Positions 34,632-46,792 of a stretch of 64,000 nucleotides of DNA are shown in pieces. This DNA is from Aquibium sp. ELW1220 (lineage in GTDB: Bacteria > Pseudomonadota > Alphaproteobacteria > Rhizobiales > Rhizobiaceae): contig NZ_JAOAOQ010000030.1 in the NCBI RefSeq assembly GCF_030398385.1, positions 1-64,000 of the forward strand, read 5' to 3'. Below the pieces are notes generated by a model that was not told where the DNA came from, ran no database searches, and saw only the letters and a list, made by a program, of their open reading frames with translations. Each line of letters begins with the position of its first letter. The first letter of the stretch is position 1. The translations under genes and the position numbers were made by a program.

Positions 34632-35147
34632 TTACGGCAGCGCCGCGAACCCGTCGGAGAATCCGGTGAGGTCGACCGGAATGCCGATGCCTTCCTCGGG
34701 CGTCTGGAAGACGATGAAGGTCGCCGAGGTTCCCGCCCGCAGCGTATCCAGCAGCGACGGCTCGAGGATCACCTCGGCATAGCAGCCATCCTGGAAGCAG
34801 CGCACGAAATAGGCGCGGCCGATGTCCTTGCCGTCGACGTTCAGGCCGAGCCCGTTCGGCAGGAGCACGCCGAGCGGCGCCAGCACGCGCAGGATCTCGG
34901 CCTTGTTGTCTGCCGTGCGCAGCACCACGACCGAGAGCCCGACCTCCGGCCGGTCCTCGGCCACGACGTTCTGCATCAGGGCGCACTGTTCTCCCGACGC
35001 GCCCGCCGGCACGTCGCAGATCACGGACCATGCGCCGTGGGTGCCGCGGACGGTTCCGCTGGGCTGGGCTGCGGCGGGAAGCCCGGCGATCGTGAAGAGC
35101 GCTCCGGCGAGCGCACCGGCGAGGAAGCGTGCGGGGATCGCGATCAT
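34632..35147 (-). CDS. Invasion-associated locus B (IalB) family protein
   Basis: The 171-aa protein starts at ATG 35147, which has GGAG 7 nt upstream; a longer reading from 35168 adds seven residues. It has a signal peptide ([23 protein letters not shown]) and the IalB core GTHGAWSVICDVPAGASGEQ with conserved Cys residues (CDV, CALMQ, CFQDGCYAEV). IalB proteins are periplasmic or outer-membrane associated, first described in Bartonella; in free-living Rhizobiales the function is unknown. It is divergent from the cox cluster. Confidence 0.88.
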   Translation of the reverse strand: MIAIPARFLAGALAGALFTIAGLPAAAQPSGTVRGTHGAWSVICDVPAGASGEQCALMQNVVAEDRPEVGLSVVVLRTADNKAEILRVLAPLGVLLPNGLGLNVDGKDIGRAYFVRCFQDGCYAEVILEPSLLDTLRAGTSATFIVFQTPEEGIGIPVDLTGFSDGFAALP

Positions 35148-35499
35148 GTGGACTCCGTTGCGAATCACTTCAATCTAGCGTGGCGGCATGCCCTTTCAAA
35201 GGCATGCAGCCAGTTCGACCACCGACCGCGGTCCGCAGGACCACTGCCGCGCGATTTGGCCCGAATTGCGGCTCGGGCCGGCAAGAGTGGCGGGCCACCG
35301 GACGGTCCAGGATAGGGCCACGGCAGCGCCTGCTTTTGATCTCGCGCAAAAATGCCGCATGAATTCATCCGGGGCGTTTGTTGCGGTCGGGGCCGGGATA
35401 TGGTTTTAACGGCCCAAATGCCGACCGGGGAGTCTCCCCCGGCGGAGAAGGCGTGAGGGCCAGGCGGCCCTTCGCGCGTCGATCGAGGAGAATCCGAGC
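35148..35499. other. 352-bp divergent region in front of the cox cluster
   Basis: This gap must carry the promoters of ialB and of the cytochrome oxidase genes. CCGGGG-agtctc-CCCCGG at about 35424-35441 may fold in the 5' leader of ctaC. A GAGGAG ribosome binding site lies at 35485-35490. No clear -35/-10 pair or FNR/RegR-type site could be assigned by eye. Confidence 0.4.
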
Positions 35500-38059
<2,560 letters not shown>

Positions 38060-38076
38060 GCGCTACCTGCATGCTT

Positions 38077-38104
38077 CGAGGCCGCCGATCCGTCGGCGGC
38101 CTCG
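38077..38104 (+). other. Strong hairpin between ctaD and ctaB
   Basis: CGAGGCCGCCGA and TCGGCGGCCTCG form a perfect 12-bp stem with a TCCG tetraloop. No T-run follows. It may stabilise the ctaCD mRNA or attenuate transcription into the assembly genes. Confidence 0.55.
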
Positions 38105-38138
38105 CACCAAGAACAACAAGAACCTGGAAACGTAAGGC

Positions 38139-39074
38139 ATGGCTTTGGCCACCACCGACCGCGAGATCGACGCCGGGGTTCACCTCTCCGAGGCGACGCC
38201 AGGCGATTACTTCACGCTGCTCAAGCCGCGTGTGATGGCGCTCGTCGTCTTCACCGCCGTGGTGGGTCTCGTCGCCGCACCGGTGGCGCTGAACCCGTTC
38301 ATCGCTCTCATCGCCATCCTGTCGATCGCCGTCGGCGCGGGCGCATCCGGTGCGCTCAACATGTGGTACGACGCCGACATCGATGCGGTGATGTCGCGCA
38401 CCGCCACGCGGCCCGTCCCAAGCGGCCGCGTGCTGCCCGGCGAGGCGCTCGCTTTCGGGCTCGTCCTGTCTGCCCTCTCCGTCATGACGCTCGGCGTGCT
38501 GGTCAACTGGCTGGCCGCGTCGCTGCTCGCCTTCACCATCTTCTTCTATGCCGTGGTCTACACCATGTGGCTGAAGCGCTGGACACCGCAGAACATCGTC
38601 ATCGGCGGCGCCGCCGGCGCCTTCCCGCCCATGATCGGCTGGGCCGCGGCCACCGGCACCGTCAGTCTCGAGAGCGTCATCCTCTTCGCCATCATCTTCC
38701 TGTGGACCCCGCCGCACTTCTGGGCCCTCGCGCTGTTCAAGGCGACCGACTACGGCCGCGCGGGCGTGCCGATGATGCCCAATGTCGCGGGCCCTGCATC
38801 CACGCGCCGCCAGATCTTCGCCTATTCCGCGATCATCGCGCCGGTCGGCGTGCTTCCGGCATTCCTCGGCTATGCCAGCCTCGGCTACGGCATCTGCGCG
38901 GCGCTGCTCGGTGCGGGCTTCGTCTGGTACGCGTTCAAGGTCCTGCGCATGAGCGACGAGGACCGCGAGATGAAGCCGGCCAAGGCGCTCTTCGCCTATT
39001 CGATCCTCTATCTCTTCGCGATCTTCGCTGCCTATCTGGTCGACACGATCGTCGTCCGGGCCATGGCGGGATGA
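38139..39074 (+). CDS. ctaB: Protoheme IX farnesyltransferase
   Basis: The 311-aa UbiA-type prenyltransferase converts protoheme to heme O in the membrane, needed for heme a. The prenyl-diphosphate site is in [20 protein letters not shown]; the loop [20 protein letters not shown] and [12 protein letters not shown] follow the family. Eight to nine transmembrane helices are expected. It overlaps the next small gene (ATGA at 39071). Confidence 0.95.
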   Translation: MALATTDREIDAGVHLSEATPGDYFTLLKPRVMALVVFTAVVGLVAAPVALNPFIALIAILSIAVGAGASGALNMWYDADIDAVMSRTATRPVPSGRVLPGEALAFGLVLSALSVMTLGVLVNWLAASLLAFTIFFYAVVYTMWLKRWTPQNIVIGGAAGAFPPMIGWAAATGTVSLESVILFAIIFLWTPPHFWALALFKATDYGRAGVPMMPNVAGPASTRRQIFAYSAIIAPVGVLPAFLGYASLGYGICAALLGAGFVWYAFKVLRMSDEDREMKPAKALFAYSILYLFAIFAAYLVDTIVVRAMAG

Positions 39075-39241
39075 CGGCGATGGAGAAGGACGACGAAGGC
39101 ATCAGGCTCACGCCTGCCCAGAAGAAGGCCCGCCGTTCGCGCAACGTCGCGATCGGCATTGGCCTCGCATTGCTCGTGGTGATCTTCTACGTCGCCACGA
39201 TCGCCAAGTTCGGTCCCGCAATCCTGAGCAGGCCTTTGTGA
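39071..39241 (+). CDS. Small single-helix CoxF-like protein
   Basis: The 56-aa protein [20 protein letters not shown] has a basic stretch (RRSRN) and one transmembrane helix ([20 protein letters not shown]). Proteins of this kind between ctaB and ctaG are annotated CoxF in other Rhizobiales. It overlaps the ctaB stop by 4 bp. ATG 39080 would shorten it by three residues. It is probably an assembly or accessory factor for the oxidase. Confidence 0.85.
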   Translation: MTAMEKDDEGIRLTPAQKKARRSRNVAIGIGLALLVVIFYVATIAKFGPAILSRPL

Positions 39242-39249
39242 GGCGCGCG

Positions 39250-39885
39250 ATGAGCAACGACGTCGACCATTCCAGCCCCGTGCGCAAGGCGCCGTCCAAC
39301 ACCCTGGTCGCGGGCGCCTGTGCGGCCACCTTCCTCGGCATGATCGGCATGGCCTATGCGGCCGTTCCGCTCTACCAGCTCTTCTGCCAGGTCACCGGCT
39401 ACGGCGGCACAACGCAGCGCGTCGAACAATATTCCGACACGGTGATCGACCGCCCGGTGACGGTGCGCTTCGACGCCAACGTCGCCTCCGGCCTGCCTTG
39501 GGATTTCCGGCCCGACCAGCGCTCGGTCACGATGAAGATGGGCGAGACCGTCCAGGTCAGCTACCGCGCCACCAACCCGTTCGACCGGGCGACGCGCGGC
39601 CGCGCCAGCTTCAACGTCTCGCCGGCGATGGCCGGCGCCTATTTCAACAAGGTCGAGTGCTTCTGCTTCACCGACACGGAGCTGAAGCCCGGCGAGACCA
39701 TCGAGATGCCGGTCGTGTTCTTCGTCGATCCGGCGATCGACGAGGTGCCCGAACTGCGGCACATGACGACCATCACTTTGTCCTATACCTTCTTCGGCAT
39801 CGACGAGGAGCCGGCCGAGTCCGTCTCCGTCAAGGGAAGCCTCCCCGTCGATACCGGGACCTCGACCAGCAACTTTGGGGGCTGA
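39250..39885 (+). CDS. ctaG: Cytochrome c oxidase assembly protein (Cox11 family)
   Basis: The 211-aa protein starts at ATG 39250 (GAGG 6 nt before; a GTG at 39238 overlaps the previous stop). It has one N-terminal transmembrane helix ([20 protein letters not shown]) with the conserved [14 protein letters not shown], and a periplasmic domain with the copper-binding [12 protein letters not shown] and [10 protein letters not shown]. It delivers copper to the CuB site of subunit I. Confidence 0.95.
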   Translation: MSNDVDHSSPVRKAPSNTLVAGACAATFLGMIGMAYAAVPLYQLFCQVTGYGGTTQRVEQYSDTVIDRPVTVRFDANVASGLPWDFRPDQRSVTMKMGETVQVSYRATNPFDRATRGRASFNVSPAMAGAYFNKVECFCFTDTELKPGETIEMPVVFFVDPAIDEVPELRHMTTITLSYTFFGIDEEPAESVSVKGSLPVDTGTSTSNFGG

Positions 39886-39886
39886 A

Positions 39887-40777
39887 ATGGCTGACGCGCA
39901 CGCCAAACCGCAACACGACTACCACATCATCGACCCGAGCCCCTGGCCGTTCCTCGCCTCGATGGGGGCGCTCGTCATGGCGCTGGGCGGCGTCGCCTGG
40001 ATGCAGGCGATGAAGAGCGGTTCGCTCCACCTGTTCGGTCTCGACTTCTCGGCCGCCAACTACTGGATCTTCGTCATCGGCCTCGCGATCGTGCTCTACA
40101 CGATGTACGCCTGGTGGGCCGACACCATCAAGGAAGGCAACGAGGGCCATCACACCCGCGTAGTCTCGCTGCACCTGCGCTATGGCATGATCATGTTCAT
40201 CGCCTCCGAGGTGATGTTCTTCGTGGCCTGGTTCTGGGCCTTCTTCGACGCCGCGCTCTTCCCCGGCGAGGCGTCGCAGGTCCTGCGCAGCGACTACACC
40301 GGTGGCCAGTGGCCGCCCGCAGGCATCGAGGTTCTCGATCCCTTCCACCTGCCGCTCTACAACACCATCATCCTGCTCCTGTCGGGCACGGCGGTCACCT
40401 GGGCGCACCACGCCCTGCTGCACGACGACCGCAAGGGCCTGATCTGGGGCCTGGCGCTCACGGTCGGCCTCGGCATCCTGTTCTCCTTCGTGCAGGTCTA
40501 CGAGTACATGCACGCGCCCTTCGCGTTCAGCGACTCGATCTATGGCGCCACCTTCTTCATGGCCACCGGCTTCCACGGTTTCCACGTCTTCGTCGGCACC
40601 ATCTTCCTGCTGGTCTGCCTGTTCCGCGCCATGGCCGGCGGCTTCACGCCGAAGCAGCATTTCGGCTTCGAGGCGGCTGCCTGGTACTGGCACTTCGTCG
40701 ACGTGGTGTGGCTGTTCCTCTTCGCCGCCATCTACGTCTGGGCGTCGGCCGGCGCCACCATCGCCGAAATCCACTGA
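39887..40777 (+). CDS. coxC: Cytochrome c oxidase subunit III
   Basis: The 296-aa protein (ATG 39887) has seven transmembrane helices, with LRYGMIMFIASEVMFFVAWF, the Glu of helix III, HHALLHDDRKG, and FHGFHVFVGTIFLLVCLF near the C-terminus. The final segment WYWHFVDVVWLFLFAAIYVW is the family signature. Part of the aa3 oxidase core. One base separates it from ctaG. Confidence 0.96.
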   Translation: MADAHAKPQHDYHIIDPSPWPFLASMGALVMALGGVAWMQAMKSGSLHLFGLDFSAANYWIFVIGLAIVLYTMYAWWADTIKEGNEGHHTRVVSLHLRYGMIMFIASEVMFFVAWFWAFFDAALFPGEASQVLRSDYTGGQWPPAGIEVLDPFHLPLYNTIILLLSGTAVTWAHHALLHDDRKGLIWGLALTVGLGILFSFVQVYEYMHAPFAFSDSIYGATFFMATGFHGFHVFVGTIFLLVCLFRAMAGGFTPKQHFGFEAAAWYWHFVDVVWLFLFAAIYVWASAGATIAEIH

Positions 40778-40807
40778 CGCCATCGTCGTCATGACGATCG
40801 CCATCGG

Positions 40808-40831
40808 AACGGCCGCCGCGAGGCGGCCGTT
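40808..40831 (+). terminator. Hairpin at the end of the oxidase structural genes
   Basis: AACGGCCGCC and GGCGGCCGTT form a perfect 10-bp stem with a GCGA loop, 31 bp after the coxC stop. No T-run follows, so termination may be partial and let the DUF983-SURF1 genes be read through. Confidence 0.5.
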
Positions 40832-40929
40832 CTGCATTGCGCATCCGCGTGCGGCATCGGGCGGTGTCGACCCGCCGGGACCGTTGCTCTATACCGCCCC
40901 CTGGGCATGCACAGGAAAGGACCGGCGAC

Positions 40930-41316
40930 ATGAGCGAAGACAGGGCCTTCTACCCGCCCGTCGACCCGGTCCAGGCCGGCCTCAAGGGCCGTTGCCCGCG
41001 CTGCGGCGAGGGGCGCCTCTTCAAGGGCTTCCTGGCGGTGGGCGACAGCTGTTCCAACTGCGGGCTCGACTACGGCTTCGCCGACGCGGGTGATGGACCG
41101 GCCGCCTTCGTCATCCTCATCATCGGTTTCATCGTGGTCGGGCTGGCGCTCTGGATGGAGGTCACCTACGGGCCGCCGCTGTGGCTCCAGTTCGTGCTGT
41201 GGACGCCGCTGACGCTGGTCCTGTCGCTGACGGCGCTCCGCCTCATCAAGGGCGTGCTGCTCACGCTGCAATATGCCAACAAGGCCCGCGAGGGCCGGCT
41301 GGACGGCCCGCAATGA
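40930..41316 (+). CDS. DUF983 membrane protein with zinc-ribbon start
   Basis: The 128-aa protein has an N-terminal cysteine pair region, GRCPRCGEGRLFKGFLAVGD with CSNCGLDYGF, a zinc-ribbon-like pattern, and two transmembrane helices (AAFVILIIGFIVVGLALWME; FVLWTPLTLVLSLTALRL). DUF983 is regularly found with cytochrome oxidase genes and may be involved in assembly, which is not proven. It overlaps the next gene (ATGA). Confidence 0.9.
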   Translation: MSEDRAFYPPVDPVQAGLKGRCPRCGEGRLFKGFLAVGDSCSNCGLDYGFADAGDGPAAFVILIIGFIVVGLALWMEVTYGPPLWLQFVLWTPLTLVLSLTALRLIKGVLLTLQYANKAREGRLDGPQ

Positions 41317-42062
41317 GCATCGGCCAGCCAGAGCCGCGCCGCAGCCGGCTGTCGCTCGCGCTTGTCGTCGGCGCCGGACTCGTCGTCTTCGCCATCCTCC
41401 TGATGCTCGGCACCTGGCAGGTGCAGCGGATGCACTGGAAGGAAGGGCTCATCGCCACCATCGAGGCCCGCGTCCACGCCGAGCCGAAGCCGCTCGACGC
41501 GGTGCTGGCGTCCGGGCCGGCGGTCGCCGATCTCGAATACACGCCGGTCGTGCTGCAGGGCGCGTTCGTCCATTCCGCCGAGCGCCATTTCTTCGCCACC
41601 TGGAACGGCGCCTCCGGCTTCTTCGTCTACACGCCGCTCCGGCGGCCGCAGGGCGATTACGTCTTCGTCAATCGCGGCTTCGTCCCCTACGACCTCAAGG
41701 ATCCGGCCCGGAGGCCGCAGAGCCTCGCGGACGGACCGGTCGAGGTCACGGGCCTCCTGCGTGCCCCGCTGGTCGAAAAGCCGTCCGCGATCCTGCCCGA
41801 CAACGATCCGGGCAAGAACCTGTTCTACTGGAAGGACATCCGCGCCATGGCCGCGTCCGCCGGCCTGCCGGCCGATGCCTCCATCCTCGGCGTCTTCGTC
41901 GATGCGGACGACACGCCCAATGCCGGCGGGCTGCCGGTCGGCGGCGTCACGATCGTCGATCTGCCCAACAACCATCTCCAGTATGTCGTCACCTGGTACG
42001 GGCTGGCGGCCGCGCTCGCCGCCGTGCTCGGCGCCTGGCTCTGGCGCAATTTCAAGCGATAA
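41313..42062 (+). CDS. SURF1-family oxidase assembly protein
   Basis: The 249-aa protein has an N-terminal transmembrane helix followed by the signature LGTWQVQRMHWKEGLI, the central block YTPVVLQGAFVHSAERHFF and YVFVNRGFVPYDLKD, and a C-terminal helix (VVTWYGLAAALAAVLGAWLW). SURF1 homologues help insert heme a into subunit I. Overlap of 4 bp with the DUF983 gene. Confidence 0.94.
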   Translation: MSIGQPEPRRSRLSLALVVGAGLVVFAILLMLGTWQVQRMHWKEGLIATIEARVHAEPKPLDAVLASGPAVADLEYTPVVLQGAFVHSAERHFFATWNGASGFFVYTPLRRPQGDYVFVNRGFVPYDLKDPARRPQSLADGPVEVTGLLRAPLVEKPSAILPDNDPGKNLFYWKDIRAMAASAGLPADASILGVFVDADDTPNAGGLPVGGVTIVDLPNNHLQYVVTWYGLAAALAAVLGAWLWRNFKR

Positions 42063-42112
42063 GCCCGCCTCGGCAATCCGCCCGGCCTTGACAGGGCAGG
42101 GTGGTCGACATC

Positions 42113-43141
42113 ATGTCCCCCGCCAAGGATAGCCCCGACATGAACGAGACAGCCAAGCCGCATTTGACGATCCGCCTCTGCCAGCCGCGCGGCTTCTGCG
42201 CGGGGGTGGACCGTGCGATCCAGATCGTCGTGCTCGCGCTCAAGAAGTACGGCGCACCGGTCTATGTCCGCCACGAGATCGTCCACAACCGCTACGTGGT
42301 CGAGGGGCTCGAGGCCAAGGGGGCGGTCTTCGTCGAGGAACTCGACGAGATCCCGCCGGAGCATCGCGGCCAGCCGGTCGTCTTCTCCGCCCATGGCGTG
42401 CCGAAATCCGTGCCGGCCGACGCGAAGGCGCGCGAGCTCTTCTATCTCGACGCCACCTGCCCGCTGGTCTCCAAGGTCCACAAGCAGGCGATGCGCCACC
42501 AGCGCCTCGGCCGCCACGTCGTGCTGATCGGCCATGCCGGCCATCCCGAGGTCATCGGCACCATGGGCCAGCTGCCCGAGGGCGCGGTGTCGCTGATCGA
42601 GACGGTCGAGGACGCCGATCGCTACGTGCCCGCCGATCCAGACAATCTCGGCTTCGTCACCCAGACGACGCTCTCCGTCGAGGATACAGCGGGCGTGATC
42701 GCCAGGCTGCGCCAGCGCTTTCCGAACCTCACGGCGCCGGCCGCCGATTCGATCTGCTACGCCACCACCAACCGCCAGGACGCGGTGAAGGAAACGGCCG
42801 ACGGCGCCGACCTCTATCTGATCGTCGGCGCGCCGAACTCCTCCAATTCGCGCCGTCTCGTCGAGGTTGCGGAGCGGGCGGGTGCCGCCCGTGCGCTTCT
42901 CGTCCAGCGGGCATCCGAAATCCCGTGGGAGACGGTCGGCGGTATTCACACGCTCGGCCTGTCGGCCGGCGCCTCGGCGCCCGAGATCATCGTCGACGAG
43001 ATCATCGAGGCCTTCAGGACGCGCTTCGACGTGCAGGTGGAGCTTGCCGTGACGGCGACGGAGACCGAGGAGTTCCCCGTCATGCGCGACCTGCGCGACG
43101 TCGAACTCACCCGGGCCGACATGGCCTTCGTCAATGGCTGA
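42113..43141 (+). CDS. ispH: 4-hydroxy-3-methylbut-2-enyl diphosphate reductase
   Basis: The 342-aa enzyme makes IPP and DMAPP, the final step of the MEP pathway. Cysteine ligands of the [4Fe-4S] cluster are in [24 protein letters not shown] and [20 protein letters not shown] and [12 protein letters not shown] are also present. The start is uncertain: ATG 42113 is used, ATG 42140 (MNETAKP) has a better AAGGA in front, and GTG 42101 is open. Together with dxs (20.6 kb) it is one of two MEP genes in the window. Confidence 0.96.
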   Translation: MSPAKDSPDMNETAKPHLTIRLCQPRGFCAGVDRAIQIVVLALKKYGAPVYVRHEIVHNRYVVEGLEAKGAVFVEELDEIPPEHRGQPVVFSAHGVPKSVPADAKARELFYLDATCPLVSKVHKQAMRHQRLGRHVVLIGHAGHPEVIGTMGQLPEGAVSLIETVEDADRYVPADPDNLGFVTQTTLSVEDTAGVIARLRQRFPNLTAPAADSICYATTNRQDAVKETADGADLYLIVGAPNSSNSRRLVEVAERAGAARALLVQRASEIPWETVGGIHTLGLSAGASAPEIIVDEIIEAFRTRFDVQVELAVTATETEEFPVMRDLRDVELTRADMAFVNG

Positions 43142-43167
43142 TCGACGGGACTGACGGGCAGGGGGCG

Positions 43168-44136
43168 ATGGCGGTCTACACGGACATCTCGGAGGAGGAG
43201 CTCTCGGTCTTCCTGAAGGGCTACGCCATCGGCGAGGCGCTGTCCTACAAGGGCATCGCGGAAGGTTCCGAAAACTCCAACTTCCTGCTGCACACCACCG
43301 GGGACGTCTTCATCCTGACGCTCTACGAAAAGCGCGTCGATCGGGCCGAGCTGCCGTTCTTCCTCGGGCTGATGCAGCATCTGGCGCAGAAGGGCATCAC
43401 CTGTCCCTTGCCCGTCATGCGCCGCGACGGCGAACTGATCGGCGAACTGGCCGGCCGCCCGGCCGCCATCATCACCTTCCTCGAAGGCGTCTGGATGCGT
43501 CGTCCGACGGCCACCCATTGCCGCGAAGTCGGCCGCGCGCTCGCCGAGATGCACGTCGCCGGCGCGGATTTCCCGATGCATCGGCAGAACCGGCTGTCGG
43601 TCGACGGCTGGCGGGACCTCTGGCACAAGGCCCGGCCGATGGCCGAGTCCTACGAGCGCGGCCTCGTCGCCGAGATCGATGCCGAATTCGAAGCCTTCGA
43701 TCGGAACTGGCCGGCCGATCTGCCGACGGGCGTCATCCATGCCGATCTCTTCCCGGACAACGTCTTCTTCCTCGGCAACCGCCTGTCGGGCCTGATCGAC
43801 TTCTACTTCGCCTGCAACGACCTCCTGGCCTATGATCTGGCGACCTGCCTCAATGCCTGGTGCTTCGAGAAGGATCATTCCTTCAACCAGACCAAGGCAC
43901 GCGCCCTCCTGTCGGGCTACCAGTCCGTCAGGCCGCTGCAGGAAGCCGAGCGCCTCGCCCTGCCGCTGCTGGCGCGCGGCTCGGCCCTGCGCTTCATGCT
44001 CACGCGCCTCTACGACTGGCTGACCATTCCCGATGGCGCCCTGGTGCAGAAGCGCGACCCGATGGAATTCATCCGCCGCCTGCGGTTCCATCGCCATATC
44101 GGATCGGCGGCCGAATACGGTCTGGCAGACGCATGA
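43168..44136 (+). CDS. thrB: Homoserine kinase (ThrB, aminoglycoside-phosphotransferase fold)
   Basis: The 322-aa protein belongs to the APH-like ThrB of alphaproteobacteria and pseudomonads, not the GHMP type. Evidence: [38 protein letters not shown], the kinase loop [13 protein letters not shown] and the metal motif [20 protein letters not shown]. It phosphorylates homoserine in threonine biosynthesis. The next enzyme, threonine synthase, lies at 51.6-53.0 kb. It overlaps rnhA by 4 bp. Confidence 0.94.
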   Translation: MAVYTDISEEELSVFLKGYAIGEALSYKGIAEGSENSNFLLHTTGDVFILTLYEKRVDRAELPFFLGLMQHLAQKGITCPLPVMRRDGELIGELAGRPAAIITFLEGVWMRRPTATHCREVGRALAEMHVAGADFPMHRQNRLSVDGWRDLWHKARPMAESYERGLVAEIDAEFEAFDRNWPADLPTGVIHADLFPDNVFFLGNRLSGLIDFYFACNDLLAYDLATCLNAWCFEKDHSFNQTKARALLSGYQSVRPLQEAERLALPLLARGSALRFMLTRLYDWLTIPDGALVQKRDPMEFIRRLRFHRHIGSAAEYGLADA

Positions 44137-44576
44137 AGATGGTCGAAGTGTTCACCGACGGGGCCTGCTCGGGCAATCCCGGTCCCGGCGGCTGGGGCGC
44201 CTTCATGCGCTTCAAGGGCAAGATCAAGGAACTGTCCGGCGGCGAGGCCGACACCACCAACAACCGCATGGAACTGATGGCGGCGATCGAGGCGCTGAAT
44301 GCGCTGAAGGAATCCTGCCACGTCGTCCTGACCACCGATTCCAACTATGTCCGCGACGGCATCTCGAGCTGGATCGACGGCTGGAAGAAGAACGGCTGGA
44401 AGACGGCGTCGAAGCAGCCGGTCAAGAATGTCGAGCTCTGGCAGGCGCTCGACCAGGCGCGGCTGCGCCACAAGGTCGAGTGGCACTGGGTGAAGGGCCA
44501 TGCCGGCCATCCCGAGAACGAGCGCGCCGACGAACTCGCCCGCATGGGCATGGCACCCTTCAAGCGTCGCCCCTGA
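44133..44576 (+). CDS. rnhA: Ribonuclease HI
   Basis: The 147-aa enzyme degrades RNA in RNA-DNA hybrids. All four active-site acids are present: Asp in [17 protein letters not shown], Glu in [13 protein letters not shown], Asp in [11 protein letters not shown], Asp in [11 protein letters not shown]; the supporting His is in VKGHAGHPE. It overlaps thrB by 4 bp and ends at a bidirectional hairpin. Confidence 0.97.
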   Translation: MKMVEVFTDGACSGNPGPGGWGAFMRFKGKIKELSGGEADTTNNRMELMAAIEALNALKESCHVVLTTDSNYVRDGISSWIDGWKKNGWKTASKQPVKNVELWQALDQARLRHKVEWHWVKGHAGHPENERADELARMGMAPFKRRP

Positions 44577-44595
44577 TCCTGCGCCGGAAACGAAA

Positions 44596-44617
44596 TCAGC
44601 CGCCCGGAGGCGGCTGA
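44596..44617. terminator. Bidirectional hairpin between rnhA and the peroxiredoxin
   Basis: TCAGCCGCC and GGCGGCTGA form a perfect 9-bp stem with a CGGA loop between convergent genes. On the minus strand it is followed by TTTCG. Confidence 0.6.
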
Positions 44618-44654
44618 CGCAATGCCGGGCCGGCGGCGACAGCCGCGGCCGCTC

Positions 44655-45140
44655 TCAGAGCTGCTCGAGGATCTTCGCCGCGCCGGAATCGATCGCCTTG
44701 CCGGGCGAGTCCTCGATGTTGAGCGTCGTCACCACCCCGTCCTCGACGATCATCGAATAGCGCTTGCTGCGCATCCCGAGACCACCCATCGACAGGTCCA
44801 TCTCCAGCCCTGCGGCCTTGGTGAAGGCGCCGTTGCCGTCGGCCAGGTAGACCAGGCGGCCCTCGCCGCCGGTGAAGCGCGCCCAGGCACCCATCACGTG
44901 ATGGTCGTTCACGGCGACGACGGCGATGGTGTCGACGCCCTTCGCCAGGATCGCGCCGTGGTTCTCGAGGTAGCCCGGCAGGTGGTTGTTGCTGCAGGTC
45001 GGCGTGAACGCGCCCGGCACGCCGAACAGAACCACCTTCTTGCCGGTGAAGAGATCGGCGACGCTGATGTCCTTCGCGCCCTCTTCGGTCAGTGTCTTGA
45101 AGCTCGCGGCGGGCAGCTTTTCGCCCACGGAAATCGTCAT
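44655..45140 (-). CDS. Peroxiredoxin (Prx5 type)
   Basis: The 161-aa thioredoxin-fold protein has the peroxidatic Cys in GVPGAFTPTCSNNHLPGYLE and the Prx5 continuation VVAVNDHHVMGAWARFTG. No second Cys is present, so it is 1-Cys and needs an external thiol (glutaredoxin/glutathione). ATG 45140 has GGAG upstream. Expected role: reduction of hydrogen or alkyl peroxides in the cytoplasm. Confidence 0.94.
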   Translation of the reverse strand: MTISVGEKLPAASFKTLTEEGAKDISVADLFTGKKVVLFGVPGAFTPTCSNNHLPGYLENHGAILAKGVDTIAVVAVNDHHVMGAWARFTGGEGRLVYLADGNGAFTKAAGLEMDLSMGGLGMRSKRYSMIVEDGVVTTLNIEDSPGKAIDSGAAKILEQL

Positions 45141-45224
45141 CGAAATATCTCCAGAGTTTGGACTTGCGCGCATGAAGCGAGATGATCTTCATTAACGGGC
45201 GCGCGGATTTTGTCCAGCGCCGGT

Positions 45225-46046
45225 TCAGCGCAGCGTGAAGGTTCCGGTCACGGCGGCGTCGCCGGAGGTCAGCGTATAGGTCACCTCGGCCGCCTCCGCC
45301 GCGCCGGACGGTGCCGACAGCACCGGCACCTCGAAGCGCGTCGCGCCGCCTGAAGCCTCGCGCGGCTTCGGCACGCCGAGGACGTAGCCGCCGCCGGGCG
45401 CGAGGAAGAGCGCGGCCGGGCCGCTCCCGCCCGCCGGCGTCGACGCCGTCACCGTCAGCACGTCGCCGCTGCGCGTCGCCTCCGTCACGCCGAACGTCTC
45501 GTCGGGCACGCGCGGCAGCGCTTCGAAACCCGCATCGACCAGCGCCGTGTCGGCGGGATCCTCCGGCGCGCGTCCCGGCTCGACCGAAAGCTGCGCCTGC
45601 ACCGGCACGCAGATCGTCTCGCAGATGCCGAGGAAGAGATCGGCCTTGATGAAGGAGAAGCGCTCCGGATCGTCCACCGTGAAGGTGACCGGCAGCAGCA
45701 CCGGCTCTCCGTAGCCCGCCCACGCGCCATAGGCGTCCTCGTGCCATTCGGGTGCGGGAAAATGGATCTGCGCGGCCGAGACGTTGAGGCTGAGGGCGAC
45801 GTCGATCTGCGGCGGCACGCCGGAGGCGCCGGGCTCCTTCCAGTAGGTCTTCCAGCCGCGCTCGAGGCGGATTTCCACGACCCCGCGCAATTGCCCCGTC
45901 TCGTCGGCGAGGCCCGACGTCACGAGGCGCAGGGTCGCGCCCTCCGTCACGAATGGTTCGCTCGACGAAGCATGCGCCGCGGCGATCGTCGCCAGGACGA
46001 GGGCTGCGGCATTGAGGAGGGGGCGGGCGGTCTGCATCATCGGCAT
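45225..46046 (-). CDS. Exported DsbD N-terminal-type protein
   Basis: The 273-aa protein has a signal peptide (LLNAAALVLATIAAAHASS), then a domain like the N-terminal part of DsbD/ScsB (RGVVEIRLERGWKTYWKEPG, PEWHEDAYGAWAGYGEPVLL). The CxxxC pair is in DLFLGICETICVPVQAQLS, the position of the DsbD-alpha active cysteines. No transmembrane domain follows, so it is a stand-alone periplasmic protein, perhaps copper or thiol handling. Confidence 0.87.
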   Translation of the reverse strand: MPMMQTARPLLNAAALVLATIAAAHASSSEPFVTEGATLRLVTSGLADETGQLRGVVEIRLERGWKTYWKEPGASGVPPQIDVALSLNVSAAQIHFPAPEWHEDAYGAWAGYGEPVLLPVTFTVDDPERFSFIKADLFLGICETICVPVQAQLSVEPGRAPEDPADTALVDAGFEALPRVPDETFGVTEATRSGDVLTVTASTPAGGSGPAALFLAPGGGYVLGVPKPREASGGATRFEVPVLSAPSGAAEAAEVTYTLTSGDAAVTGTFTLR

Positions 46047-46183
46047 TAGGCGCGGCGGCGCTTGCCATGCAAGCCTGGCGCGCTCGCGACGGCTTCATTT
46101 CTGCGTGACGAGCGGGCCACGAGGCGCTCGCCGCACGCCAAACCGTCTTTCAACGCCGCCGAAAACGCGCTAGCCTTGGCGCC

Positions 46184-46792
46184 ATGGACATCCTTCGCCA
46201 GAAAAAAGACGTGTCGCAGAGCGGCTTTCTGGACGACCAGTTCCTCATCGCCATGCCGGGCATGCAGGACGAGAATTTCGCGCGTGCCGTCATCTATGTC
46301 TGCGCCCATTCGGAAGAAGGCGCCATGGGCATCGTCATCAACCGCGTGCAGCCGCTGCGCTTCCCCGATCTTCTCGTGCAGCTCGGCGTGGTCGACGAGA
46401 AGCAGGCGATCCGCCTGCCGCAACCCGCCCGCGACCTGCTCGTGAGGAACGGCGGCCCGGTCGATCGCAGCCGCGGCTTCGTGCTTCACTCGGACGATTT
46501 CATCGTCGATTCCTCGCTGCCGGTCTCCGAGGACATCTGCCTGACGGCGACGATCGACATCCTGCGGGCCATCTCCAAGGGAAGCGGCCCGCGCCATGCC
46601 CTCATGGCGCTCGGCTATGCCGGCTGGGGCGCGGGGCAGCTGGAGCGCGAGATCGTCGACAATGGCTGGCTCACCTGCAAGGCCTCGCAGGACATGCTGT
46701 TCGATGGCGACATCGACCGCAAATACGAGCGGCTGCTCGCCTCCCTTGGCATCCACATGGCGCATCTCAGCCAGTCGGCCGGTCACGCCTGA
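46184..46792 (+). CDS. YqgE/AlgH family protein
   Basis: The 202-aa protein has the family pattern [55 protein letters not shown] and [17 protein letters not shown]. Structure is known in the family but the role is not settled; an old name is AlgH. It is read divergently from the DsbD-type gene and converges on the GGDEF/EAL gene, overlapping its end by 10 bp. Confidence 0.93.
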   Translation: MDILRQKKDVSQSGFLDDQFLIAMPGMQDENFARAVIYVCAHSEEGAMGIVINRVQPLRFPDLLVQLGVVDEKQAIRLPQPARDLLVRNGGPVDRSRGFVLHSDDFIVDSSLPVSEDICLTATIDILRAISKGSGPRHALMALGYAGWGAGQLEREIVDNGWLTCKASQDMLFDGDIDRKYERLLASLGIHMAHLSQSAGHA

